A stretch of 10,934 nt of DNA from Treponema sp. UBA3819 (GCA_002369025.1 DFDV01000016.1:1-10934); one strand, 5' to 3'. Shown: positions 1 through 8,300, numbered from the stretch's first letter. Made by a program: numbers and translations. Notes: generated by a model not told the origin, from the letters alone.

Positions 1-923
1 CGAATCAGTTCCGCAAAGTCAGGATTCTTTTTCTGCGGCATGATGGAACTTCCCGTAGACCATTTTTCACTCAAATCAATAAAAGCAAATTCCGTAGTAG
101 ACCAGATGACCACTTCTTCGCTCATGCGGCTCAAGTGACTTTGCAAAAGGGCAAAATCAGCAGCAAATTCAATGCAGTAATCACGGTCAGAAACGCCGTC
201 AAGAGAATTGTCAGTAACGCCGTCAAAATTCAGTTTTTCCGCAACCAGTTCACGGTTCAGGGGCAGATCAGACCCCGCAAGTGCACCGCTTCCCAGAGGA
301 CTTTTTGCAATACGCTTTAATGAATCAGAAAGGCGCTCGCAGTCACGGACAAGAGGCCATGCCCATGCGCAGAGATGATGGGCCAGAGTTACCGGCTGGG
401 CGTGCTGCATGTGGGTGTATCCTGTCAAAAGAGAATCCGTATGCTGAGCCGCCACAGTGGCCAGAGTCTTAATCAGCTTTTTAAGGGCTTTCTGCAAATC
501 GGGAATTGCGCGGCGCAGATAAAGGCGTTCATCCAGTGCAATCTGGTCATTTCTGCTGCGACCGGTATGCACCTTTTTTCCCGCCTCACCTATTCTGTCA
601 GTGAGGGTCGCTTCTACAAAAGAATGAATGTCTTCTGCACTGTAGTCGATGGCAAGTTTTCCAGACTGCAAATCAGCCGAAATTGAATCCAGACCTTTTT
701 GAATCGCATCATTTTCTTCCGCACTGATAATACCCTGATGAGCAAGCATTGCAGCGTGAGCCTTACTGCCTGCGATATCGTCCAGTGCCATGCGTTCATC
801 AACATATATTGAAGTTTCAAATTCTACAGCCGCCGCATCAGGACCTTCTGCAAAACGGCCATGCCAGAGCGCGGCGTGATTGTTATCAGTCATCGTGCCG
901 TGAGCACTTTTTTCTTTTGCCAT
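1..923 (-). CDS. argH: Argininosuccinate lyase, N-terminal two thirds (cut by window edge)
   Basis: Argininosuccinate lyase splits argininosuccinate into arginine and fumarate, the last step of cytoplasmic arginine biosynthesis. The frame is open from the ATG at 923-921 to the left edge: 307 residues of a family usually about 460 long. Recognisable motifs, in order, are LWHGRF (residues 19-24; most homologues have LWGGRF), HTGRSRNDQ (119-127), the TGYTHMQHAQP block with the His region (167-177), and the fumarase/aspartase superfamily signature GSSIMPQKKNPD (291-302), whose flexible loop carries the catalytic Ser. An in-frame TGA lies upstream, so ATG 923 is the longest ATG start. Met11 (893-891) would give a more typical N-terminus. 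Neither start has a Shine-Dalgarno. A -10 box ends 7 nt before ATG 923, which favours a leaderless message from that codon. It is separated from the lipoprotein gene by a terminator, so it is an independent transcription unit at this end. Confidence 0.96.
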   Translation of the reverse strand, partial: MAKEKSAHGTMTDNNHAALWHGRFAEGPDAAAVEFETSIYVDERMALDDIAGSKAHAAMLAHQGIISAEENDAIQKGLDSISADLQSGKLAIDYSAEDIHSFVEATLTDRIGEAGKKVHTGRSRNDQIALDERLYLRRAIPDLQKALKKLIKTLATVAAQHTDSLLTGYTHMQHAQPVTLAHHLCAWAWPLVRDCERLSDSLKRIAKSPLGSGALAGSDLPLNRELVAEKLNFDGVTDNSLDGVSDRDYCIEFAADFALLQSHLSRMSEEVVIWSTTEFAFIDLSEKWSTGSSIMPQKKNPDFAELI

Positions 924-930
924 AGTCCAA

Positions 931-959
931 AGTATATCGAAATGGGGAGCAATATGCAA
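931..959 (-). promoter_or_regulatory. Sigma70-type promoter of argH, apparently leaderless
   Basis: Read on the minus strand, TTGCAT (959-954) is followed after exactly 17 nt by TATACT (936-931). Only 7 nt then separate the -10 box from the argH ATG (923-921). A start site at the usual distance would fall on or next to the A of the ATG, leaving no 5' leader. The match to consensus and the optimal spacing are seen in the sequence; use in the cell is inferred. Confidence 0.6.
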
Positions 960-1005
960 TCAGAAGGAAAAAGTCCGGCAATTTACAGCAGGACATGGCT
1001 CAATA

Positions 1006-1014
1006 CCCCCCCCC
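1006..1014 (-). repeat. G9 homopolymer tract upstream of the argH promoter
   Basis: Nine consecutive C on the plus strand (G9 on the minus strand) lie between the terminator and the argH promoter, 46 nt upstream of the -35 box. On the minus strand the flanks read ATG before (with the last G in the tract) and TATT after, like the G8 tract inside the lipoprotein gene. Poly-G runs of this length are prone to slipped-strand length changes. An effect on argH transcription is only a possibility. Confidence 0.6.
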
Positions 1015-1029
1015 ATACTGTTTTCATAC

Positions 1030-1098
1030 AAAAAAACGGGGACAGGAGAGCGCACGCAAAGGGAAAGTTTAGGAACCCTTTGTTTTTCTCCTGTCCCC
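1030..1098 (-). terminator. Strong intrinsic terminator between the lipoprotein gene and argH
   Basis: On the minus strand a perfect 12-bp stem, GGGGACAGGAGA (1098-1087) with TCTCCTGTCCCC (1049-1038), is followed by G and then seven T (1036-1030). This is the orientation that stops transcription arriving from the lipoprotein gene. The 37-nt loop contains a second hairpin, CAAAGGG (1082-1076) with CCCTTTG (1063-1057), so the structure is compound. The plus strand has no T-run after the stem, so it is not bidirectional. Confidence 0.8.
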
Positions 1099-1100
1099 TA

Positions 1101-1368
1101 ACCCACACCGCACGAAATAAGGAGAGTGCGGTGCGGGGTTATTTCTTCTTTAAGCCGACCGAAGCATATTGCAGCATGCGATAGGCTTTGGGCTTTTCTT
1201 GTCACGCGGATGATTCGCTAACGCTTCTCGGGCTAACGCCCTCACTGGGATAGGCGAATTGCCGTCCGTGTGACGGTATGCCAGCTGTGAGAAGTGCAGA
1301 GAAGCACAGATTTCACAGTTGGCACAGATTTTTTTGAATGCCACCGTGCTAATAGCTCCGCACGGCGG
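1101..1368. repeat. Hairpin-rich non-coding element, possible interspersed repeat or structured RNA
   Basis: No convincing gene is present between the lipoprotein stop and the terminator. The DNA is instead full of inverted repeats. The left end has CACCGCAC (1106-1113) with GTGCGGTG (1126-1133), extendable on the minus strand to 12 bp with one G-U pair. The right end has CCGTGC (1344-1349) with GCACGG (1360-1365), extendable to 9 bp on the minus strand. Between them lie a nested structure at 1201-1274, a 10-bp hairpin at 1281-1290/1313-1322, a 5-bp hairpin at 1262-1266/1272-1276, and direct repeats GCTAACGC (1217, 1232) and GCACAGATTT (1304, 1322). The two end hairpins are each followed by CGGGG and lie in the same orientation, which resembles small non-autonomous elements. 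Copy number in the genome is unknown from this window. Confidence 0.5.
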
Positions 1369-1382
1369 GGAGAGAAATAGAA

Positions 1383-4300
1383 TTACTCTGATAAAGTCAA
1401 AACTATATTTGCAAGAGTAAATGCCTTTGATTCTACAGCTGCAAAAGCTTTTCCAGATTTTACTGAACCAACCTTTACAGTAACTGTATATTCAGTGCCT
1501 GCAACTAAGCTTGTACCTGTTAATGATTTATCAAGGTTTACAGCATTGCTAGAACCATTCTGGCTCGCAAGTTCTGTTTCACCAAGTAACACTTTAACAG
1601 TAAAATCAGATGTCTTATTACAGCCTCCATAAAGTGCAATATTTGTTAGTTCTGCAGCCTTTGCAGGAGTAATTTTGAATGAAACATTAAAGAACTCTTC
1701 AAAGTCAGTATTCGCGGCATGTGTATAAGCTGTATTACCACAAGAAAGACCGTATATTGATTTTGCAGCATTCATATTCGGCACACTATCAAACGCAGAA
1801 GCAATTCTTGTATATACAGCATCTGTCACTGTCGTAATCAAATTCAAACTATCACTCGTTGTTGCACCATAAGAAAGAGTTGAATTCTTATCATATCCAG
1901 CAAAATAGCTGATTGTTGTTACAGCATTTACAGTAACTGTATAACTTCCGCTTACTCCGCTTCCATCAGCTGCTGTTGCTGTGATTATGGCTGTACCTGC
2001 TCCTACTGCTGTTACAACTCCGTCTGCAACTGTTGCAGCGTTTTCATTGCTTGAAGTCCAGGTTACAGCTTTGTTAGAAGCATCGTCCGGACTTACTGTT
2101 GCTGTAAGAGTGATTTTGTCACCTGCATTTACAGTTCCGCTTGTTGCGTCACTTGAATCTTTTACAACGATTCCAGTTACATTAACAACTGCAGCCTGAA
2201 CTACAATAGTAACCTCAGCTTTTACTCCACTTGGTGCTGTTGCTGTAATTTTTGCACTTCCTGCTCCAACAAATGTTACTTTTCCTGTTGAGTCAACTGT
2301 TGCAACACCTGTAGCATCAGATGTCCATGTGATAGTCTTTTCTGTTGCACGAGCTGGAGCAACTGTTGCGCCAAGCTGAACAGAGCCATCAGCAAGGAGA
2401 ACTGCTGCTGTTGGGGCGCCTGTAATTTCAACAGTTTCTACAGGAATAGTCTGAGCAGCACTGTATGCAACGATGTATCCAGGATAAACAGAACCTGAAC
2501 CACCGCCAATTACGATAGAAAGTTCATCTGTAGAAGCAGTGTTAAATGTGAACTTAATAATGTCAGAACCATTGACAGATCCCGGATGTGTAAGAGTTTC
2601 TGCCGCTCCGTCACCAATTTTTACAGTGAAGGTACGACCTGCATTAGAGTTCTTAACATAAAGGTCAAAGCCTGCAACGCCCTTAACTTTTGCAGTTATG
2701 TTGCGGCTCTCTCCAGAAAGATTGTAGAAAACATCAGTGTAATCACCAATTGTGTTAGAAGATGACCAGTTGTCACTTGCTACAGAAAGGTATTCAGAAC
2801 CACCTGCGTTTGCAGTTTCGCCAATCATACCAACATTAGTTTTTCCAAGGCTGATTGTTCCGCTTTCACCCTCAAGCACATACACGCTTACCTCGGCTTT
2901 CACCGTAACAACATAGGCTTCGCTCTTAACACCATCTGCCGTGGCAAACACATTTACAGTTCCTGCCGTTGCTCCTGCGGTGAGTTTACCTGTGCTTTCA
3001 TCGATTGTAGTTCCCGTAGCGCCATCCGTCTCTGGGATTTCCACGCTCCATGTAACAGTTTTGTTTGTTGCGTTTGCGGGGAGTACTGTTGCCGCAAGGT
3101 CGGAAATTTCACCGCTCGTTGCAACGCTCGTTGTTCCGCTAATCGTTACACTTGTTACTGGAGTCTTTGCTACTGTAACTGCAACTGTTTTAGAAACATT
3201 GTCGTTTGCCTTTACAGTGATTGTTGTCTCACCGACTGAAACAGGAGTTACACGGCCATTTTCAACGGTCGCAACGTCTGGATTGCTTGAAGTCCATGTG
3301 ATTGTATCTGTTGTGTCGCTTGGCTCATGTGTTTCTGTAAGCGTTACAGGCTCATCAGTGTCTTTGATTGTAAGAGTTGTGGCTTCTGCTTCTCCCTTCT
3401 TTACGGTAAGAGAAGTTACAGGCTTTGTCTCTGCCGCTACCGTGACGGTACATTCCGCTTTGACAGTCTCGCTTTCTGCAGCACCGTTTGCCGTTACCGT
3501 GATTTTTGCAGTACCAGCTTTCACACCAGTTATGACACCTGCATCACTTACCTTCGCAACGCTTTCATCGCTACTAGTCCATGTAACAGTCTTGTCGGTT
3601 GCCGTTGCTGGAGTTACTGTTGCAGTGAGGGTCTTTGTTCCGCCGATAATCACAGACGCGGTCTCGTCAATAGAAACAGCCGTTGCATACACTGTAGGTG
3701 ACTGATTTTGTTTTGCAGCGGTCGTAAGAATGATGTCGTAAATACGCATGTATTTTGCACAGCCGATTACAACATCAACTCGGTCCGTACCAGAATAAGT
3801 ATATTTAAGAACCTGACCGAGAGCAGGAAGCGTGTTTGTCCCTTTGTTTGGCGCATAAACTTCTTCTCCCGCAATTTTAATGTAAGCATAGCGGTCTGTC
3901 TTATCACTTGAACTGTTACCCTGTACGTATGCTTTTACGGTAAACGGTCCCTGTACATTTTTGAGAGATACAAGGTCACCTGCTGGTTCAATAGCACCAA
4001 TAGTAGCACCGGCTGTTGAGTCAGTGTTACTTCCATTTACATAATAAACTGTACTGGAACCAAGAGTCTGGTCAGTTGCAATTTTATTGTAAACAAAACC
4101 GTTAGCTGCATCACCCTTGCCCATTGTAAGAATCATGCCGCTTGGTGTAGAAGCGTATTCATAGTCCTCTGAAAGAACATATTTACCTTTATAATCTCCA
4201 CCAGCGTCTACAGCCTTAACTTCTGTTGTAGTTGTAGTCTGGAAATTCCAGACATAAGAAACAGCATCTCCTTCCTGCTGCTCCTCTTCTCCACCTTCGC

Positions 4301-5222
4301 CCCCCTGCGCAGGTGTTTCACTTCCCACCGTGAAGTCCGTGTCACCGCTCTTCCATGTAAGCGTAATGGGAGCCAGTCCAGTGATTGAAATCCTTGCAAC
4401 CTGCCCCTTGGCATTGGTGTCGGCGGTGAAGGCCGCCTCGTTGTAGGTGCCTGAAATCTCGCCATTTGTGATTGTATAGGTGCCCACGGCTTCTTTCGCA
4501 ACCGTCACGGGCGAAGTGCTGTCATCAGTCACCGCGTAGATTTTTCCGTCCACAACGATAATCGTCACATCGCCCGTGCCATCGTTGAACGCATATGTTC
4601 CCTTTACGGTGCCCTCCGTTACGGTTACGGTTACGATCACCTCAACCGTGATGTCGGTTTCCGCACCGTCGGCAGAAGTCACCTTTGCCGTCGTGTTTCC
4701 TTCCGCATCCGTGGTGACGGTGTAGCTGCTTCCGTCGGCTTTCGTGTAGGTGGCAACGCCGTCATCGCTTTCCGATACGGTGATTTCCGTGCCGTCTGCC
4801 AGAGTCGCCTTGCCGTTCTCGTCAACGGTGATTACCGTACTGTCACCGAGCGTAATCGTGCCCGCCTTGGCCTTTACGGTCACCGTACATTCGGCTGTCT
4901 TTGCGCCGTCCTTTGTCTTTACTTGGATTGTTGTTGAGCCGGTCTTCTTTGCGGTCACCTTGCCGCCATCGACCGTCGCGATAGATGTGTCGCCGGAAGT
5001 CCATTCGACTTCCTTGTTTGTCGCATCGCTTGGTTCTACCGTCGCCGTGAGCGTGATGTCGCTTCCTACGGTAACCGATGCCTCCGTCTTGTCGAGCGTT
5101 ACGCCCGTTACTGCCACTGTGCTGGGAGAATCATCCCCGCTGTCACTACAGGAGGTTAATAATACCCCCCCCATTACTACTGTACACAATAATAGTGACA
5201 GTACTTTCTTAAATTGCTTCAT
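1383..5222 (-). CDS. Large secreted lipoprotein with six Big_2-type Ig-like domains and three other beta-rich modules
   Basis: This is a 1279-residue surface or periplasmic lipoprotein. Residues 1-25 form a lipoprotein signal peptide: basic start MKQFKK, hydrophobic core, lipobox LTSC with the lipidated Cys25, then an acidic Asp/Ser stretch. Six bacterial Ig-like group 2 (Big_2) domains are visible by the recurring pattern of Leu-Thr-Ala-Thr-Val, Pro-x-x-Ala-Thr-x-Lys, Trp-Thr-Ser and Ala-x-Val. They lie near residues 36-117, 511-597, 599-686, 687-777, 926-1011 and 1012-1101. Non-Ig beta-rich stretches lie at about 120-300, 320-501, 779-922 and 1103-1279. A Gly/Glu/Gln linker sits at 303-318. 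The 320-501 module (starts VWNF, ends IYDIILT) recalls modules attached to secreted polysaccharide lyases of gut bacteria, from memory only. I see no catalytic domain, so binding or adhesion is the likely role. ATG 5222 is fixed by a strong Shine-Dalgarno. A G8 tract lies in codons 17-20. Base composition changes sharply along the gene. Confidence 0.9.
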   Translation of the reverse strand: MKQFKKVLSLLLCTVVMGGVLLTSCSDSGDDSPSTVAVTGVTLDKTEASVTVGSDITLTATVEPSDATNKEVEWTSGDTSIATVDGGKVTAKKTGSTTIQVKTKDGAKTAECTVTVKAKAGTITLGDSTVITVDENGKATLADGTEITVSESDDGVATYTKADGSSYTVTTDAEGNTTAKVTSADGAETDITVEVIVTVTVTEGTVKGTYAFNDGTGDVTIIVVDGKIYAVTDDSTSPVTVAKEAVGTYTITNGEISGTYNEAAFTADTNAKGQVARISITGLAPITLTWKSGDTDFTVGSETPAQGGEGGEEEQQEGDAVSYVWNFQTTTTTEVKAVDAGGDYKGKYVLSEDYEYASTPSGMILTMGKGDAANGFVYNKIATDQTLGSSTVYYVNGSNTDSTAGATIGAIEPAGDLVSLKNVQGPFTVKAYVQGNSSSDKTDRYAYIKIAGEEVYAPNKGTNTLPALGQVLKYTYSGTDRVDVVIGCAKYMRIYDIILTTAAKQNQSPTVYATAVSIDETASVIIGGTKTLTATVTPATATDKTVTWTSSDESVAKVSDAGVITGVKAGTAKITVTANGAAESETVKAECTVTVAAETKPVTSLTVKKGEAEATTLTIKDTDEPVTLTETHEPSDTTDTITWTSSNPDVATVENGRVTPVSVGETTITVKANDNVSKTVAVTVAKTPVTSVTISGTTSVATSGEISDLAATVLPANATNKTVTWSVEIPETDGATGTTIDESTGKLTAGATAGTVNVFATADGVKSEAYVVTVKAEVSVYVLEGESGTISLGKTNVGMIGETANAGGSEYLSVASDNWSSSNTIGDYTDVFYNLSGESRNITAKVKGVAGFDLYVKNSNAGRTFTVKIGDGAAETLTHPGSVNGSDIIKFTFNTASTDELSIVIGGGSGSVYPGYIVAYSAAQTIPVETVEITGAPTAAVLLADGSVQLGATVAPARATEKTITWTSDATGVATVDSTGKVTFVGAGSAKITATAPSGVKAEVTIVVQAAVVNVTGIVVKDSSDATSGTVNAGDKITLTATVSPDDASNKAVTWTSSNENAATVADGVVTAVGAGTAIITATAADGSGVSGSYTVTVNAVTTISYFAGYDKNSTLSYGATTSDSLNLITTVTDAVYTRIASAFDSVPNMNAAKSIYGLSCGNTAYTHAANTDFEEFFNVSFKITPAKAAELTNIALYGGCNKTSDFTVKVLLGETELASQNGSSNAVNLDKSLTGTSLVAGTEYTVTVKVGSVKSGKAFAAVESKAFTLANIVLTLSE
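5165..5172 (-). repeat. G8 tract in the lipoprotein signal-peptide codons (candidate phase switch)
   Basis: The coding strand reads ATG followed by G runs and GTA for Met17-Gly18-Gly19-Val20, giving eight consecutive G including that of the ATG. With seven G the frame reads Met-Gly-Gly-Tyr-Tyr-stop. With nine G it reads on through Ile-Ile-Asn-Leu-Leu to TAG. Both shifted frames therefore stop within ten codons, before the lipobox Cys25. At length eight, as here, the gene is in frame (on). Confidence 0.65.
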
Positions 5223-5224
5223 AG

Positions 5225-5290
5225 AAGTTCCTCCTTTTGAACTTTTAGCTATGAGTTTTTGGACTTTTTGTGTCCAGAACGTTTTTGTTC
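5225..5290 (-). promoter_or_regulatory. Structured leader and Shine-Dalgarno of the lipoprotein gene
   Basis: AAAAGGAGG (5238-5230) stands 7 nt before the ATG, an excellent ribosome binding site that fixes the start. In the transcript, three short hairpins follow one another: GAAC/GTTC (5290-5287 with 5280-5277), TGGAC/GTCCA (5276-5272 with 5264-5260), and AAGTTC/GAACTT (5244-5239 with 5230-5225). The loop of the last one is AAAAGGAG, so the Shine-Dalgarno is displayed in a loop. The stems are only 4-6 bp, so this could be chance. Confidence 0.6.
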
Positions 5291-5297
5291 AAATCCT

Positions 5298-5327
5298 AGC
5301 ATAAAGACAAACGGAAGAACTTTGCAA
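5298..5327 (-). promoter_or_regulatory. Probable promoter of the lipoprotein gene
   Basis: On the minus strand TTGCAA (5327-5322) is followed after 18 nt by TATGCT (5303-5298), within the 139-nt gap downstream of the peptidase stop codon. A start site about 7 nt on would give a leader of roughly 70 nt. No terminator hairpin is visible between the peptidase stop and this promoter, so read-through from upstream is also possible. Confidence 0.5.
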
Positions 5328-5361
5328 ACGAGATTTTGGATTATTACGACATTATTTCCGA

Positions 5362-8300
5362 TCACACAGGAAGCATGATTCCGCTTTTCCGGTCGGAAGT
5401 ATTGCCGGTAATCAGCGAACGGCGGACATTTCTTTTTGCATAGTCTGCCAGTCGCCTGAAAGCATCGCGCACTTCTTCCGGGCTTGCAAAGAGGAGGCCT
5501 TTGATTTTTTCTTCACGGTCTTCATCAAAAATGCCGTAAAGGGTACGCAAAAGCCCTGTTGAACCACGGGAATGAGGTGAACGAGGCTGAATATTGCTGG
5601 AGTAAGTTCCTGTTACTGCCCTCTCAACGGTCTCCCTGTCCATGAGCATGCCGGCGCCCTCTTCCAGACAGGCATTGAACACGTCTGCAGATTTTTCCGG
5701 CGTGGGGTCACGATAGGTGCTGAAGACAAGAGAATTTGCCAGAGCCTCGGTGTAGCAGAAGGCCCCGTATGCACCGCCAATGGTACGAAGTTTTTCCCAA
5801 AGCAGGGTATTTGAAAGCCAGTGAGTACAGATTTCTTCCAGGGCTGATTCCTTGCTGCCAAAGGGTGAGCATTGCGTACACTGGGAGGCAAATCCCACCT
5901 GAGAAGAAGCAAGCAGCACTTCATTTTCTGCCTCAGTCTTTTCTGCACCCGCTTCGGTCAGGCGGATAAAATCCTGGGGAGAAGCCGGCAGGGGTGGTTT
6001 TAGGGAAGAAAGGCCCGCAGCCTGAACAAAAGCATCCAGTTCCCTGCGGACCGCCTGAATGCCGCTCTCTTCCGCCGTCACATGCACAAAGGCGCCTCCT
6101 GCCTTTACTCTGGCAAAGAGAGATTTCAGATGTTCTGCCATGTCTTCTGCACAGCCTTCGGGAAGGGAATGCAGGGTAAAAAGAAGGGTCAGCCCGTTCC
6201 AGATTTCGTCAATTGCCTTTGTGCGGGAAACAGACCTTTTTGCCCGGAGAGAAACATAGTCGTGGCCGTCGGGAATCACTGTAGAATCAACATCGTTGCG
6301 CAGTTCCGTGATGATATCCTTCAGGCGTTTTGTGTCATGATAATCTACTTTAGAAATGCAGTCAGAAAGCAGGCGCATTGCCGTGGCACATTCTTTTTCC
6401 AGCATGCCCATGCGGTAGACAAGCCATTCCCGCCCTACCCAGTCTTTATGTTCCGACGCCCATTTTTTTGCAAGGTCAGTCGTACTTAAATCTGAAACAA
6501 GCAGATTCACTGAAATGCCGCCGGTATGCAGGGCCGTCTGTTCGGCAGCCTTTGCCCAGTCCAGATCTCCCCAGCCTGTTTCAGTTACGCTTTCCGCAAG
6601 AATGGGGAGGAAGGGATACTCTTCAGGCGGTACTACATCGGCAGGAAATCCTACATCAATGTAAATAATGCCGTTTGTATTCTCACAGTTGGTAAAGAGG
6701 GGCAGATTCTTTCCGTCCACTCCCCTCACGCTGCTGATATCCGTATGGATTTTTTCAAGAACAACTTTTCCATCCACCAGAAAATCTTTGGGGTGGATAT
6801 GAGGAAGACAGGAGTCATCTTCTGCCCTGCTCTGGAAGGCATGCAGAGCATCATTCTGCCTTTTGATTTCATCTTTTGAAGTAGTTTTCAGCAGGTTAGC
6901 AATCAGTTTTTCTTCAGCCTTATCCCGCTTCCGGCTATATTTTTTTGTGGGAGAGACTACAACCAGAGAGCGTTCCTGATTGTCCAGCAGAAGTTCCTGA
7001 ATCAGATGCTCAACAAATCCTTTTTGACTGCGGACTTTTTCCGCAACTTTGTCAAAGGTTTCGCGCAGGTGGAATGATTTTTCTACATCAAAGCCGTAGA
7101 GCCAGGCATAAATGGGCCGGGTCATCAGGCGGAGGGCATAGGGACCATGAACCCGTTTTATTTCACACTGGGAATACTCCATGGTCATCAGGGTAGAATC
7201 AATGTCGTTCCGGGGAATGCCTTTTTTTACCAGATCAGAAAGAGTATCAAAAATCAGCTGCTGAACTTTTTCTTCATCCCCCTTCTTAACGCCCCGCAAA
7301 CCTACGGTCAGAAGGCATTCATACTGAGAAGGATCAAGTCCAGTCTGGGGTGCCGTATCTTCGCCCAGACCGCTGTCCAGCAGAGCTTTTTGCAGGGGGG
7401 AACCATCGTGATTCAGCAGGATACCGGTGAGCACCTGATATTCATAAGCCTTTTCTGCATCCGGACAGGTTCCGAACCTCCAGTTTACAAGGACTGTGTT
7501 TTTTCCGCTTTCCTCTTCACCTGCAGGGCCTTCCTCATAAAGGGTAAGGGGTTTTTGAATGGGGGCTGGTCGAACGAGGGCAAGATGAGCATCCACATGA
7601 GCCTTACGGTTTTCCTCAGTATCAAGAGCCTGAGGATATTTTTTTTCAAGGCGGTCAAGAAAATTGTCCTGAAGAAAATCCAGCTGCTCCTCCGTCGGAA
7701 TATTTCCGTAGAGGAATACAAAGCAGTTGTCGGGCCGGTACCATGTATCGTGAAAAGCCACCAGTTCTTCATGGGTAATCGTCGGAATTTCAAGGGGGTC
7801 GCCACCGGAGTCTTTTTCGTATACAGAACCGGCAAGCAGACTCCGTTCTGCCGCATCAGACGCCACGCTTTCAAAAGAAGAATAACTTCCCTTCATTTCG
7901 TTGTAAACGACACCCTGAATAGAAGGCTTTCCCTCCTCGTCCAGTTCCAGACGATGGGCTTCCTGCATAAAAATCTCTTTTTCCAGACGGGGAAAGAAAA
8001 CCGCATCTCCGTAGACACTCATCAGATTAAAATAATCTGCCTTTACCATGGAACTTGCCGGAAAAACAGTGCGGTCAGGGTAGGTCATGGCATTGAGATA
8101 GGTTTTTACGCTCTGATTTGACAGGCGGATAAAGGGATCCTTAAGGGGAAAACGCTCTGAACCGCATAAAACAGAATGTTCAAGAATGTGGGCGGCACCG
8201 TTTCCCTTGGGGTTGGGCGTACGGAAGGCAAAAGAAAAAAGATTTTCATCCTCATCATTTACCAGATGCATGACTTCCAGGCCAGTCTTATGCCGCAGGT

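Noticed and set aside
861..1184. 107-codon open frame on the plus strand
   Set aside because: It crosses the argH start, its promoter and the terminator stem, with no coding character.
1150..1344. 64-codon open frame on the minus strand in the intergenic element
   Set aside because: It spans hairpins and direct repeats, has no Shine-Dalgarno, and its composition follows the repeat structure. It is more likely a chance frame in a non-coding element.
2941..3705. 254-codon open frame on the plus strand
   Set aside because: It is antisense to the Ig-repeat gene. Its Val/Ser/Thr-rich translation is the complement of repeated Thr/Val codons, with no independent start signals.
4618..4635. Three tandem GTTACG units
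   Set aside because: They encode alternating Thr-Val in the lipoprotein. Slippage of a 6-mer would keep the frame, and three copies are unremarkable.
1383..5222. Repeated blocks read as a CRISPR or tandem DNA repeat array
   Set aside because: The periodicity is about 85-90 codons of diverged Ig domains in one open frame, not short identical repeats with spacers.
7147..8121. 324-codon open frame on the plus strand
   Set aside because: It lies opposite the M16C peptidase, whose motifs are clear. The antisense translation shows no recognisable domain and no ribosome site.
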